Assembly: GCA_910588895.1 (NCBI GenBank)
Contig: CAJUSS010000094.1
Coordinates: forward strand, 1-13,604
Length of the DNA stretch: 13,604 bases
Reading direction: 5' to 3'
Source of the DNA: an uncultured Lachnospiraceae bacterium
GTDB lineage: Bacteria > Bacillota > Clostridia > Lachnospirales > Lachnospiraceae
Part shown: one piece after another, positions 6,531-13,604 of the stretch
Layout of the letters: each line of letters starts with the position of its first letter
Numbering within the stretch: the first letter of the stretch is position 1
Translations under genes and position numbers: made by a program
Notes under the pieces: model-generated
The model's input: the letters and a program-made list of their open reading frames with translations, nothing else
Told to the model about the DNA's origin: nothing
Databases searched by the model: none

Positions 6531-6676
6531 CCATAAAAGAAGGGCGCTGTCACCCTCCGAGGCATTTGTTTTGTGGGATCGGATGCAGATCTTTTAAGGG
6601 AGATCAGAACGTGGCTGGAGCGTTACAACAAATAAGGGATCGTCTTTAAGGACGACGGCAGAAAGGATGGACAGAT

Positions 6677-6967
6677 ATGTTTGCGATCGGTTCGGCAGAG
6701 GAACGGGTATACGGCACAAAACTGAAGATACCAAAGGAATACAATCTGAACAAAAAAGGGAGAAAGATATACGGGGTGTGGACAGGGGAGCGGACGCTCT
6801 ACCTGTCGGATGAACAGGAGCCTTTGCGGGCCAAGGGCGGCAAGAACGGGAAGATCTTTGATGTGAAGGTCCACACGGAATCGACGATCGAGGTGCCCCG
6901 TACATTAGATGGGAAACAGGCGCTGATCGCCGGGCGGATCTCGACGATCAAGGTACATTTCCGGTAA
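6677..6967 (+). CDS. Small protein with two AbrB/MraZ-like repeats (96 aa)
   Basis: The protein starts at ATG 6677, with AAAGGA nine bases upstream, and ends at TAA 6965-6967. Its two halves resemble each other: TKLKIPKEYNLNKKGRK (14-30) and STIEVPRTLDGKQ (69-81) share the pattern S/T-x-L/I-x-I/V-P-K/R, each followed by beta-strand-rich sequence ending near RTLYLS and STIKVHF. Such x-I-P-K/R units are typical of the swapped-hairpin fold of AbrB, SpoVT and MraZ, where MraZ carries two units. It is shorter than usual MraZ and does not sit in a division operon, so it may be a diverged DNA-binding regulator. It is a single-gene transcription unit between the promoter at 6502 and the terminator at 6982. 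I do not recognise a named family; the fold assignment is inference. Confidence 0.6.
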   Translation: MFAIGSAEERVYGTKLKIPKEYNLNKKGRKIYGVWTGERTLYLSDEQEPLRAKGGKNGKIFDVKVHTESTIEVPRTLDGKQALIAGRISTIKVHFR

Positions 6968-6981
6968 AGAGGTATAGACAG

Positions 6982-7009
6982 ACAGCCGGCAGAGATGCCT
7001 GGCTGTTTT
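6982..7009 (+). terminator. Intrinsic terminator after the 96-aa protein gene
   Basis: ACAGCC-GGC and GCC-T-GGCTGT form a nine-pair stem with one bulged base and the loop AGAGAT, followed by TTTTCTC. It starts 14 bases after the stop codon and separates this gene from sbcD. Confidence 0.75.
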
Positions 7010-7047
7010 CTCGTAAAGATAAAAAAGAGGAAAGAAAGGGGGGCGCT

Positions 7048-8397
7048 ATGCGTTTTTTCCATATCTCCGATCTGCACATCGGAAAACAGCTTTATCATTA
7101 CAGCTTAAAGGAAGCCCAGAGCGCCATATTAGGGCAGATCGTGGAGCGTGTGCGGGAGTATGGCCCGGATGCGCTTTTGATCGCGGGGGATATCTTTGAT
7201 AAGTCGGTGCCGTCGGGGGAGGCCTATCTGCTCTTTGACGCTTTTTTGGATCAGTTGGCAGAGGTGGAGCCCCGGGTCCCGGTGCTGGCGATCGCCGGAA
7301 ACCATGATTCGGGGGAACGGCTCCAATATGCGGCTTCTTTTCTGGAAAAGCAGCAGATCCATATCGCGGCTTTTCCGCCTGAAAGGGAGGGAGAGAGGCT
7401 GAAGAAGGTGACCTTGATGGATGCTTTTGGGCCGGTGGATATCTACCTCTTGCCGTTCACCAAGCCCGGCTATGTGCGGCATCTGTTCCCGGAGGGGAAG
7501 GCGGTCAGCTATGACGAGGCGGTGGGGGCGGTATTGGAGAGGGAGGAGCTGGACCTTACCAGAAGGAATGTGCTCCTGTCCCATCAGTTTTATGTAGCCG
7601 GGAGCCAGCAGCCGTTTGTCTGCGCGTCGGAGCAGGGGTATCTGACCCACAAAGGCGGGCAGGCGGCCGGGGCTATCCTGCCCGCCTTTGTGGGCGGCAT
7701 CGACAGCGTGGACGTGTCCCGGGTGCGTCGGTTCGACTATGTGGCGCTGGGGCATCTGCATGGGGCCCAGTGGATCGGACGGCCGGAGGTCCGTTATTGC
7801 GGCACGCCATTAAAATATTCGGTCAGCGAGGAAAAGCAGGAGAAGTCCGTCACCCTGGTCACCTTGGGAGAGAAAGGGACTGAGGTGAAGGTGGAGACCA
7901 TCCCGCTGACGGCCCGGCAGGATGTGCGGACCGAGCGGGGAACGCTTGAGGAGGTGATCGGGCGCGCAAAAAGGAGGATAGAGGAGAAGAACGCGGCTTG
8001 CAGGATCTGGGCGCGTACAGGCGAACGGAAGCCGGAGGCGGGCCGGGAGACTGTAGGGGAGGAAGGCCTAAAGGAGGACCGGGAGATCGTGGGCGAAGAA
8101 GGCCTGGCGGCGGTGCAAAAGGAGGATGACTTTGTGAGCATCACCTTGACAGATGAGAAGGAGCTGTTTTGTCCTAGGGAGCGGCTGGAGGAGCATTACA
8201 GCCACATCCTGGAGGTCCGGGTGGACAACAGCCGGACCAGAGCCATGCTCCAGACAGGAGAGGAAGGGCCGGCCTCCTTAGATCCTATGGAGCTTTTCCG
8301 GCGGTTCTACCAGGAGATGCAGGGATGCCCCATGTGCCAGGAGGAGGAAGCGATCTTGCGGGATGTGATCAAAAAGGCAGAGGAGGAAGAGGGATGA
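7048..8397 (+). CDS. sbcD: Nuclease SbcCD subunit D (Mre11-like)
   Basis: The 449-residue protein is the metal-dependent nuclease subunit that, with SbcC, trims hairpins and DNA ends during replication and double-strand-break repair. Phosphoesterase motifs are in order: DLH (8-10), GDIFD (47-51), GNHD (84-87), H179 in LLSHQF, and GHLHG (235-239). All metal ligands expected from the family are present. It is longer than typical SbcD, about 380-410 residues; a charged insertion at about 322-360 carries a near-repeat, RETVGEEGL and REIVGEEGL. The end holds CPMCQ (427-431). ATG 7048 is preceded by a purine-rich AAAGGGGGG site. The stop overlaps the sbcC start as ATGA. Confidence 0.93.
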   Translation: MRFFHISDLHIGKQLYHYSLKEAQSAILGQIVERVREYGPDALLIAGDIFDKSVPSGEAYLLFDAFLDQLAEVEPRVPVLAIAGNHDSGERLQYAASFLEKQQIHIAAFPPEREGERLKKVTLMDAFGPVDIYLLPFTKPGYVRHLFPEGKAVSYDEAVGAVLEREELDLTRRNVLLSHQFYVAGSQQPFVCASEQGYLTHKGGQAAGAILPAFVGGIDSVDVSRVRRFDYVALGHLHGAQWIGRPEVRYCGTPLKYSVSEEKQEKSVTLVTLGEKGTEVKVETIPLTARQDVRTERGTLEEVIGRAKRRIEEKNAACRIWARTGERKPEAGRETVGEEGLKEDREIVGEEGLAAVQKEDDFVSITLTDEKELFCPRERLEEHYSHILEVRVDNSRTRAMLQTGEEGPASLDPMELFRRFYQEMQGCPMCQEEEAILRDVIKKAEEEEG

Positions 8398-11300
8398 AGC
8401 CAGTTTTTTTAAAAATGTCCGCCTTTGGATCCTATGCCGGGGTGGAGACGATCGATCTTACAAAGGTGGATCACGGCGTGTTCCTGATCTGCGGGGACAC
8501 GGGGGCGGGAAAGACCACGATCTTTGACGGGATCACCTTTGCCCTGTATGGGGAGAGCAGCGGCGGAAAGCGGGATGGGGAGATGATGCGGAGCCAATAT
8601 GCCTTGGCGGAGACCCCGACCTTTGTGGAGCTGGCCTTTTTGCACAGGGATGCCTTCTACCGGGTCATCCGTTATCCCAGGCAGCAGCGGCCTAGCAAGA
8701 GGAGGAACAAGGATGGCGCGTTCACGCTGGTGGAGGTACCGCCAAAGGTGGAGCTGACCCTTCCGGACGGGCGTGTCTTTTCAGGAAAGGCAAAGGAGAC
8801 CGACCAGAAGATCGTGGAGATCTTAGGGCTGGACAAGGCCCAGTTCACCCAGACGGCCATGCTAGCCCAGGGGGACTTTTTAAAGCTGCTCCATGCACCG
8901 TCCAGGGAGAGAAAGGAGATCTTTTCCAAGATTTTTGATACCAGGCTCTACGGCAGGATCGGGGAGGAGCTGCGTGCCAGGACAAAGGAGCTGGGCAGTC
9001 AGCTGGAGGATGGGAAAAGGCGGCTGGAGCGGGAGCTGGAGGATGTGCGCTGCATCCCGGACAGCCGGTTTGCGACAGAGTGGGCGGAGCGGGCCCATTT
9101 TTCAGAAAGCGATGGGGTGATGGAGTGCACCTTCCGTCTGCTGGGAGAGATCATAGGGGAGGCAGAAGAGAAGGAAAAGGAGCTGTCAGCGGCTCTGGAG
9201 ACGAAGGGAGAGGAGCGGCGGCAGCTGGATGTGCTCCTTGGCCAGGCCAGGGAACGGGAGGCGCTTTTTCGGCAGCTGGAAGAGGCCAGGGAGCGATGTG
9301 CCCGTTTGGAGGGGCAAGTTGGATCGATGGAGGCGCTGCGAAGGGAAGGGGAGGCAGCGGCGCGGGCCGCCTTTGTGCGTCCGAAGGAAGAGCTCTGGCA
9401 GGCCAGGAGGGAGGAATGGCAGAAATGCCGGGAGGAGATCGTCCGGCTAAAGCAGTGGCTCCTGGAAAATGAGGCAACTTTAAAGGAACAGGTCAAGAAA
9501 CGGGAGGATGCGGAAGGCGCGTTCCACAGGCAAGGGCCTGGCTTGATGGCAGATATGGAGCGGATCCGCGGCGATATGGAACGCTACCAGGAGCTGGAGG
9601 AGAAAAAGAAGGCCTGCATAAAGCTGGAAAAAGAACGGGATGGGCTGCAGGATGGCCTGCTCTCTGCCGATAAAGAGCTGGAGAGATGTGATAAGAGGCG
9701 AAAAGAGCTGGAACTTCTTATGGAAGAGAAGAAGGAGTACGCAGACAGACTGCCGGTCCTGGAGCAGGAGATCTGGCGGCTCAAGGAGCAGAGGGAGAGC
9801 CTGTGCAGGCTCTCGGACACTTTGAAAGATCTGGGACGGGAGCAGGCCCAGATCGCAAAGGAGCAGGAGGCCTATGATAAGCTCCAGGAGAGCGTTAGGG
9901 AGCTGGAGGAGGAGTATGAGCGGCTCTACAGCCTGTTTTTAGCCGGACAGGCCGGTACCCTGGCGGCTGCCCTGCGTGAGGGAGAGCCCTGCCCGGTGTG
10001 CGGCGCCTGCCATCATCCGGCTCCGGCGCAGATGAAGGATATCCTGGTGGAGCGAAAAGGGCTGGAGGAAGCGAAGCAGAAAGGGCAGCGGGCATCGAAA
10101 GCGGCGGCGGAGGCTTACCGCAGCCTGCAGGGTCGAAAAGCGTCCTATGCGGGGAAGAGAGAGCTGGCCGCGCAGGAGGGACAGCGCCTTTTTGGCGGAT
10201 GGGAAGAGGGACCGACGGCAGGAGCACCAGGTGAAACGGTACAGGCAGAGCGCATGTCAGGACCGTCTGAGGAGGCAGAGGGAGCGGGAAAGACAGGCTG
10301 GACACCGGAAGCCTTGAAAGAAGCCGGAAAGAGGGCCTGGGCAAGATACCAGACGGAACTGGATGTGAAAGAGACTGGACGGAAAAAGGCAGAGGAAGCC
10401 AGGCGGCATCTGGAGGAGCACAGGAAGGAAAAGGAGGCGCTAAAGGACCGTCGGGAGAGCGTATCCCTGCAGCGTGAGGAGGCAGCTGCCAGGTTGCGGC
10501 AGGCAGAGCTTATGTGCATGGAGGCAGGCTCCGGGCTCCGTTTGCTGGAGCAGTCTCTGCCCTACCCGAAAAAGGCCCAGGCAGAGGCAGCCTTTGCAAA
10601 GGCAAAGGCCCAAAGGGAGGGGCTGGAGGAGGCTGCCAGGCGGGAACATACGGCCTGTCAGGCATTGGAAGCCCAAGTGGCGGACCGGAAAGGACGCCTG
10701 GCGGCCCGGAGGCAGGATGAAGAGCGGATGGCCGCAGAGGCAGTCCGGCTGGAGGAGGCTTTTTTCCATGAGCTGACATACCGGGGATTTTCGGACCGGG
10801 AGGACTATCAGGCGGCCTGGCGGACGGAGGAGCGGCGTAAGGAGGTGGAACGCCTTTTCCAGGACTATCGGGATGAGCGGATGCGGAGCCGGGAAAAGCT
10901 CACCCATTGCCTGGCCCAGGTGGAGGGAAAGGAAAGGATAGAGACAGAGGGGGCCCAAAAAAGGCTTTCCCAGGTCCGAAAAGAGCAGGCGCGTCTGGAG
11001 CAGGAGAGCCGGCAGGTCTTCGGCATACGGGCAAGGGATGAGGAGCTGGCAGAGCGGTGCGGTAACCTTTGGGAGATGCGGAAAAAGGTGCGGGCGGACT
11101 ATGAGACCATGAAGCGTCTGGACGATACGGCAAACGGACGGATCAGCCAGCGCCACTTAGACCTGCAGACCTATATCCAGCGGAGCTATTTCGCCATGAT
11201 CTTGCAGCAGGCCAATAAGCGGCTGGCCACGATGGCAGATGGGCAGTTCCTCCTCCAGTGCCGGGATATGGAGGATCTGGGCTCCCAGGGAGAGGTTGGG

Positions 11301-11654
11301 CTGGATCTGGATGTGTACAGTCTGGTCAACGACCAGGCCAGGGATGTGAAGACCTTATCCGGCGGCGAATCCTTTATCGCGGCCCTTGCCATGGCCCTGG
11401 GGATGGCGGATATCATCCAGGATCAGGCCGGGAGCATCCGGATCGATACCATGTTCATCGATGAGGGTTTCGGATCCTTGAGCGAGGAGACCAGGTCCCA
11501 GGCGATCCATATCCTGACCGAACTGTCCCAGGGCCGGCGGCTGGTGGGGATCATCTCCCATGTGACCGAGCTAAAGGCCCAGATCGACCGGAAGCTGCTG
11601 GTAAAGAAAGGGCGAAAGGGCAGCTATACAGAGTGGGAGATAGAGGGGATGTGA
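8394..11654 (+). CDS. sbcC: Nuclease SbcCD subunit C (Rad50-like SMC ATPase)
   Basis: The 1086-residue protein is the ATPase and DNA-tethering subunit of SbcCD. Walker A is GDTGAGKTT (34-42); two long coiled coils rich in Glu, Arg, Lys and Leu flank a zinc hook CPVC (533-536, continuing GACHHP); the signature LSGGES (988-993) and Walker B IDTMFIDEGFG (1017-1027) close the head. A Gly/Pro/Glu-rich stretch near residues 603-640 interrupts the second coiled coil. I set the start at ATG 8394, coupled to the sbcD stop, with GGAGGAAGAGGG upstream; the in-frame ATG at 8325 lies inside sbcD and adds a tail unlike the family, which normally begins just before the xSAFGSY motif seen here at 9-14. No clear terminator follows the TGA. 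Confidence 0.95.
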   Translation: MKPVFLKMSAFGSYAGVETIDLTKVDHGVFLICGDTGAGKTTIFDGITFALYGESSGGKRDGEMMRSQYALAETPTFVELAFLHRDAFYRVIRYPRQQRPSKRRNKDGAFTLVEVPPKVELTLPDGRVFSGKAKETDQKIVEILGLDKAQFTQTAMLAQGDFLKLLHAPSRERKEIFSKIFDTRLYGRIGEELRARTKELGSQLEDGKRRLERELEDVRCIPDSRFATEWAERAHFSESDGVMECTFRLLGEIIGEAEEKEKELSAALETKGEERRQLDVLLGQAREREALFRQLEEARERCARLEGQVGSMEALRREGEAAARAAFVRPKEELWQARREEWQKCREEIVRLKQWLLENEATLKEQVKKREDAEGAFHRQGPGLMADMERIRGDMERYQELEEKKKACIKLEKERDGLQDGLLSADKELERCDKRRKELELLMEEKKEYADRLPVLEQEIWRLKEQRESLCRLSDTLKDLGREQAQIAKEQEAYDKLQESVRELEEEYERLYSLFLAGQAGTLAAALREGEPCPVCGACHHPAPAQMKDILVERKGLEEAKQKGQRASKAAAEAYRSLQGRKASYAGKRELAAQEGQRLFGGWEEGPTAGAPGETVQAERMSGPSEEAEGAGKTGWTPEALKEAGKRAWARYQTELDVKETGRKKAEEARRHLEEHRKEKEALKDRRESVSLQREEAAARLRQAELMCMEAGSGLRLLEQSLPYPKKAQAEAAFAKAKAQREGLEEAARREHTACQALEAQVADRKGRLAARRQDEERMAAEAVRLEEAFFHELTYRGFSDREDYQAAWRTEERRKEVERLFQDYRDERMRSREKLTHCLAQVEGKERIETEGAQKRLSQVRKEQARLEQESRQVFGIRARDEELAERCGNLWEMRKKVRADYETMKRLDDTANGRISQRHLDLQTYIQRSYFAMILQQANKRLATMADGQFLLQCRDMEDLGSQGEVGLDLDVYSLVNDQARDVKTLSGGESFIAALAMALGMADIIQDQAGSIRIDTMFIDEGFGSLSEETRSQAIHILTELSQGRRLVGIISHVTELKAQIDRKLLVKKGRKGSYTEWEIEGM

Positions 11655-11712
11655 GAGGAGAAGGAAGGCTGAAGATCGGCCCCCTGTCCTGCCGTAAGGC
11701 TTTAAAGGAATG

Positions 11713-11736
11713 TATATGCCGGATATCCTGCATATA
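11713..11736. promoter_or_regulatory. Near-perfect 24-bp palindrome between sbcC and cotJA
   Basis: TATATGC-C-GGAT and its mirror ATCC-T-GCATATA pair at 11 of 12 positions, with only the C/T pair at the eighth position broken. No T-run follows. It could be an operator. It also overlaps a weak match to a sporulation sigma-E promoter: GTATAT, then 13 bases, then CATATAGC. In Bacillus subtilis cotJ is sigma-E controlled, but the transcript would have a leader of over 200 bases. The 11655-11956 gap holds no gene I can support. Confidence 0.4.
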
Positions 11737-11846
11737 GCATGTGCGGCCGACGGGCGGATACAGATAGCAAGTTCTTGGATAAACGAGCAAACTTCCCATG
11801 GCTGACAAAGACCTCACAGGAGGATAGCAAAAAAAGTGCAGATACT

Positions 11847-11915
11847 AAGACCGTGACCAAGAAAGCCGCGAACGACAGGATCGGATCGACAGGGATGCTG
11901 GATGGCCGCGGTCTT
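11847..11915 (+). other. Long imperfect stem-loop in the leader of cotJA
   Basis: AAGACCGTGACC (11847-11858) can pair with GGCCGCGGTCTT (11904-11915): ten Watson-Crick pairs, one G-U and one A-C mismatch, around a loop of about 45 bases. A broken T-rich stretch follows (TGTTATCATTTGCATTTTT). It lies 41 bases before the cotJA start. It could be the distant terminator of sbcDC, a structured leader of the cot operon, or chance. Confidence 0.3.
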
Positions 11916-11956
11916 TGTTATCATTTGCATTTTTAAATAGAAGGGAGATGTGAGCT

Positions 11957-12166
11957 ATGGAAATCTGTAAATGTGGACAGGCGGTCAGCCCGCCTATGGG
12001 CGCTGGTCCGGCAGGGACCGTCTCAGCGCCTATGCATCTGGCGATCGCCGCCATACCGTTCCAGTCCTGGGAGACCTTATATCCGCCGCAAAAAGCGCTT
12101 TGCCGCGGAACGGTGTTCCCGAGCCTGGACCTTCCATTCTATGCGGGAGGTGATCTTCATGTTTGA
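11957..12166 (+). CDS. cotJA: Spore coat associated protein CotJA
   Basis: The 69-residue protein carries the CotJA core: LAIAAIPFQSWETLYPPQKA, then a CRGTVFPSLDLPF segment (about 49-61). In the family this region reads roughly VPWQ...Y-P-E-KAL-RGTIFPELD-PF. CotJA helps place CotJC in the inner spore coat. The N-terminus (MEICKCGQAVSPPMG) is variable. ATG 11957 has GGGAG nine bases upstream. The end overlaps the cotJB start by eight bases, which suggests translational coupling. Confidence 0.85.
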   Translation: MEICKCGQAVSPPMGAGPAGTVSAPMHLAIAAIPFQSWETLYPPQKALCRGTVFPSLDLPFYAGGDLHV

Positions 12167-12530
12167 TCGTCAGCAGCTCATGCGCCAGATCTGGGAGATC
12201 TGCTTTGTCATCGACGATCTGACCCTTTATCTGGACACTCATCCCCTGGACAAAGATGCTCTGGACGCGGTCGGACAGGCCATGTCCCAGCGGAAGGAGT
12301 TTTTGTGCGCGTATGCAAAGGAATTTGGCCCCTTGACCATGAACTGCATCCATGTGGGACAGGAGTCCGATCGAAATGGACAGGAGAGCGGTCCGGAGGC
12401 CTGGCCAGGTGGTAAGAACGGCCAGAACGCGCAGCCGTATGACCAGAGCGGGCAGTACACGAAATATGCCGGAAAGAGACACTGGACCTGGACGGACGGC
12501 CCGCTGCCCTGGGAAGGAGGGATGCTGTAA
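12159..12530 (+). CDS. cotJB: Spore coat protein CotJB, with an extended middle
   Basis: This 123-residue protein has the CotJB pattern: a helical N-terminus with LYLDTHPLDKDALDA (about 23-37) and KEFGPLT, then the C-terminal W-T-x-GPLPWE motif. Usual CotJB is about 80-90 residues. Here a Gln/Gly/Asn-rich stretch of about 35 residues with GQESDRN and GQESGPE repeats is inserted before the final Trp-rich motif. ATG 12159 follows GGAGGTGAT; an upstream in-frame ATG at 11973 would overlap cotJA almost entirely and is rejected. The stop overlaps the cotJC start as TAATG. Confidence 0.85.
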   Translation: MFDRQQLMRQIWEICFVIDDLTLYLDTHPLDKDALDAVGQAMSQRKEFLCAYAKEFGPLTMNCIHVGQESDRNGQESGPEAWPGGKNGQNAQPYDQSGQYTKYAGKRHWTWTDGPLPWEGGML

Positions 12531-13141
12531 TGTGGAGCTATGAAAAAAGGCTGCAATACCCGGTGAACATCCACAAGACCTGCCCGAAGACCGCTTCCCT
12601 GATCATCAGCCAGTTCGGCGGACCGGACGGAGAGCTGGCGGCCTCTATGCGTTATCTTTCCCAGCGCTACACCATGCCATGCAGGGAAGTGAGCGGCCTG
12701 CTGACGGATATCGGGACGGAAGAGCTGGCCCATCTGGAGATGGTCTGTGCCATCATCTACCAGCTGACCAAGGATATGACAGCAGAGCAGGCCAAGACCG
12801 CCGGATTTGACGCCTACTATGTGGACCACACCTCTGGGCTGTGGCCCAACGCGGCGGCAGGCGTTCCCTTTAATGCCTGCGAGTTCCAGTCCAAAGGCGA
12901 CGCCATCACCGATCTTTTCGAGGATCTTGCGGCAGAGCAGAAAGCACGGACTACCTACGAGAACCTGATCCGGATCATCCCGGACCCGGAGGTGCGGGAG
13001 CCATTACGGTTCCTGCGAGCCAGAGAGGTTGTCCATTTCCAGCGGTTCGGGGAGGCACTGGAAAAGATCAAGGAGACTCTGGATGCCAAGAACTTCTACC
13101 ATTTCAATCCGGAGTTTGATAAGCAGTTTGTGAAAAAATAA
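12530..13141 (+). CDS. cotJC: Spore coat protein CotJC, manganese-catalase family
   Basis: The 203-residue protein is a four-helix-bundle dimetal protein of the manganese catalase family and a spore coat component. Candidate ligands are E35, E65 and H68 (EELAHLE), E136 (LAAEQKAR) and E166 with H169 (REVVHFQRF), in the order expected for manganese catalases. Its start includes the typical CotJC opening MWSYEKRLQYPV. The length is close to the usual ~190-200 residues. ATG 12530 is set by AAGGAGG nine bases upstream and shares a base with the cotJB stop. The gene ends the operon, before the terminator at 13190. Whether it has catalase activity cannot be told from sequence. Confidence 0.93.
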   Translation: MWSYEKRLQYPVNIHKTCPKTASLIISQFGGPDGELAASMRYLSQRYTMPCREVSGLLTDIGTEELAHLEMVCAIIYQLTKDMTAEQAKTAGFDAYYVDHTSGLWPNAAAGVPFNACEFQSKGDAITDLFEDLAAEQKARTTYENLIRIIPDPEVREPLRFLRAREVVHFQRFGEALEKIKETLDAKNFYHFNPEFDKQFVKK

Positions 13142-13189
13142 GGGGAAAAGCCTGAAAATACAACTTTACCTCGATCCAGGAAGATCTCA

Positions 13190-13236
13190 AAAACAAAAGC
13201 CCTTGCTACTGTGAAAAGTAGAGGGGCTTTTGTTGT
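13190..13236 (+). terminator. Strong terminator of the cotJ operon
   Basis: ACAAAAGCCC (13193-13202) and GGGCTTTTGT (13224-13233) pair perfectly, and CTAC/GTAG extends the stem inward. T residues lie at the end of the stem and A residues precede it, so it could act in both directions. It begins about 50 bases after the cotJC stop. Confidence 0.85.
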
Positions 13237-13240
13237 GAGG

Positions 13241-13576
13241 TCAAATGCCCTGGTTGGTATCAGATGCTTTGTTTCTATCTATTTCGTTACGCATTTCTAT
13301 AAGTTCATCATTGTTTTCCTCTATTATAGTATTCCAAAATATGTGATACTATTATTACCGTCTAGCGTTCTATCATGATCCCCGAATAGATGATGATATA
13401 TAAGTGCCAGCAGATCACAAATTCTTATCAGTTTTTCTATTCTTTAGCAAGTTGTTTCAGCGTCCATCTTTTTTTCGATAGTGCTTTGTCGGATCTATCA
13501 ATAGATGATATATTATTTATATTTTCTCAAAAAATAATTTAATTAGATAACTCCCTTTTCGGAAAAGTGTTCCCAT
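13241..13576 (-). pseudogene. Possible decayed gene in an AT-rich tail
   Basis: Four overlapping open stretches follow each other on the minus strand: 13576-13517 (starts MGTLFRKGSY), 13526-13437 (contains SKKRWTLKQLAKE), 13443-13324 (contains LLALIYHHLFGDHDRTLDG) and 13348-13241 (contains EENNDELIEMRNEIDR, ending TGA). Each step changes frame in the same sense, and the joined sequence reads like one helical, charged protein, so a frameshifted gene is plausible. I do not recognise the family. No ribosome binding site precedes the first ATG. Base composition is far more AT-rich than the rest of the window, which suggests a different origin. Chance open stretches in AT-rich DNA remain possible. 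Confidence 0.35.
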
Positions 13577-13598
13577 TGCTTAAAACTTGGAGTTATCT
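13545..13598. repeat. 10-bp perfect inverted repeat near the window edge
   Basis: AGATAACTCC (13545-13554) and GGAGTTATCT (13589-13598) are exact inverted copies, separated by 34 bases that include a small CTTTT-CGG-AAAAG hairpin. It could be a terminus of a mobile element, a hairpin of a gene beyond the edge, or an operator. No transposase is in view. Confidence 0.35.
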
Positions 13599-13604
13599 TA
13601 CTCT

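Noticed and set aside
6611..6649. Possible GTG-started 12-residue leader ORF before the 96-aa protein
   Set aside because: GGGAG lies upstream at a usable distance, but the ORF is very short, has no run of regulatory codons, and no paired terminator/antiterminator is visible.
8325..8393. Upstream start for SbcC inside sbcD
   Set aside because: The added residues are the shifted-frame reading of the SbcD C-terminus; ATG 8394 overlaps the sbcD stop and matches the usual SbcC N-terminus.
9895..10344. Pro/Ser-rich minus-strand open frames antisense to sbcC
   Set aside because: Their composition is the expected reverse reading of the Glu/Arg-rich coiled-coil codons; no ribosome sites or motifs.
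11739..11936. 65-codon open stretch between sbcC and cotJA
   Set aside because: No Shine-Dalgarno sequence precedes its ATG, its sequence resembles no family I know, and it runs through the stem-loop. I left it out as chance.
11973..12158. Upstream start for CotJB
   Set aside because: It would lie almost wholly within cotJA in another frame; GGAGGTGAT directly before ATG 12159 fixes the start.
1..13604. tRNA, rRNA, CRISPR array or transposase genes
   Set aside because: I found no cloverleaf-type sequence, no regularly spaced repeat array and no transposase or integrase motifs in the window.

Overview
This window looks like a chromosomal segment of a moderately GC-rich, endospore-forming Clostridia member, most like Lachnospiraceae. 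The grounds are the clostridial-type cotJABC spore-coat operon, a Bce-type peptide-sensing module, strong GGAGG ribosome binding sites, many ATGA or TAATG gene couplings, and no mobile-element genes in the main part. The organism assignment is an inference from gene content and style, not from a database match. The last ~360 bases are sharply AT-rich and differ from everything before them.

Layout. Positions 1-84 hold the iron-sulfur C-terminus of an oxidoreductase that enters from the left. A possible 27-residue ORF (115-198) follows and runs into a convergent, unusual gene (195-1442, minus) that joins an XRE-type DNA-binding domain to a PurM/AIR-synthetase-like enzyme domain. A 177-base gap upstream of it (1443-1619) holds two clear dyads and a possible hydrophobic 21-codon ORF. 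Next, four minus-strand genes form a Bce-type antimicrobial-peptide sensing and resistance module: response regulator (5583-6281), intramembrane-sensing histidine kinase (4480-5586), ABC ATPase (3527-4351) and a large FtsX-fold permease (1620-3530). A second promoter, with two TTACA repeats 11 bp apart upstream of it, probably lets the regulator drive the transporter pair.

The divergent region 6282-6676 holds a good promoter and a 7+7 bp inverted repeat, and leads to a 96-residue protein (6677-6967) whose two halves resemble each other like tandem AbrB/MraZ swapped-hairpin units. It ends at a clear terminator. Then come sbcD and sbcC (7048-11654), translationally coupled, which encode the SbcCD/Mre11-Rad50-type DNA end-processing nuclease. 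A 302-base gap (11655-11956) with a near-perfect 24-bp palindrome and a long imperfect stem-loop precedes cotJA-cotJB-cotJC (11957-13141), a tightly overlapping spore-coat operon closed by a strong hairpin terminator. The AT-rich tail seems to carry a decayed minus-strand gene and an inverted repeat that runs almost to the window edge.

The most notable items are the HTH-PurM fusion with an altered nucleotide-binding loop and palindromes in its upstream region, the small tandem MraZ-like protein behind its own operator-like dyad, and short repeat-bearing insertions in four unrelated proteins (kinase, SbcD, SbcC, CotJB).
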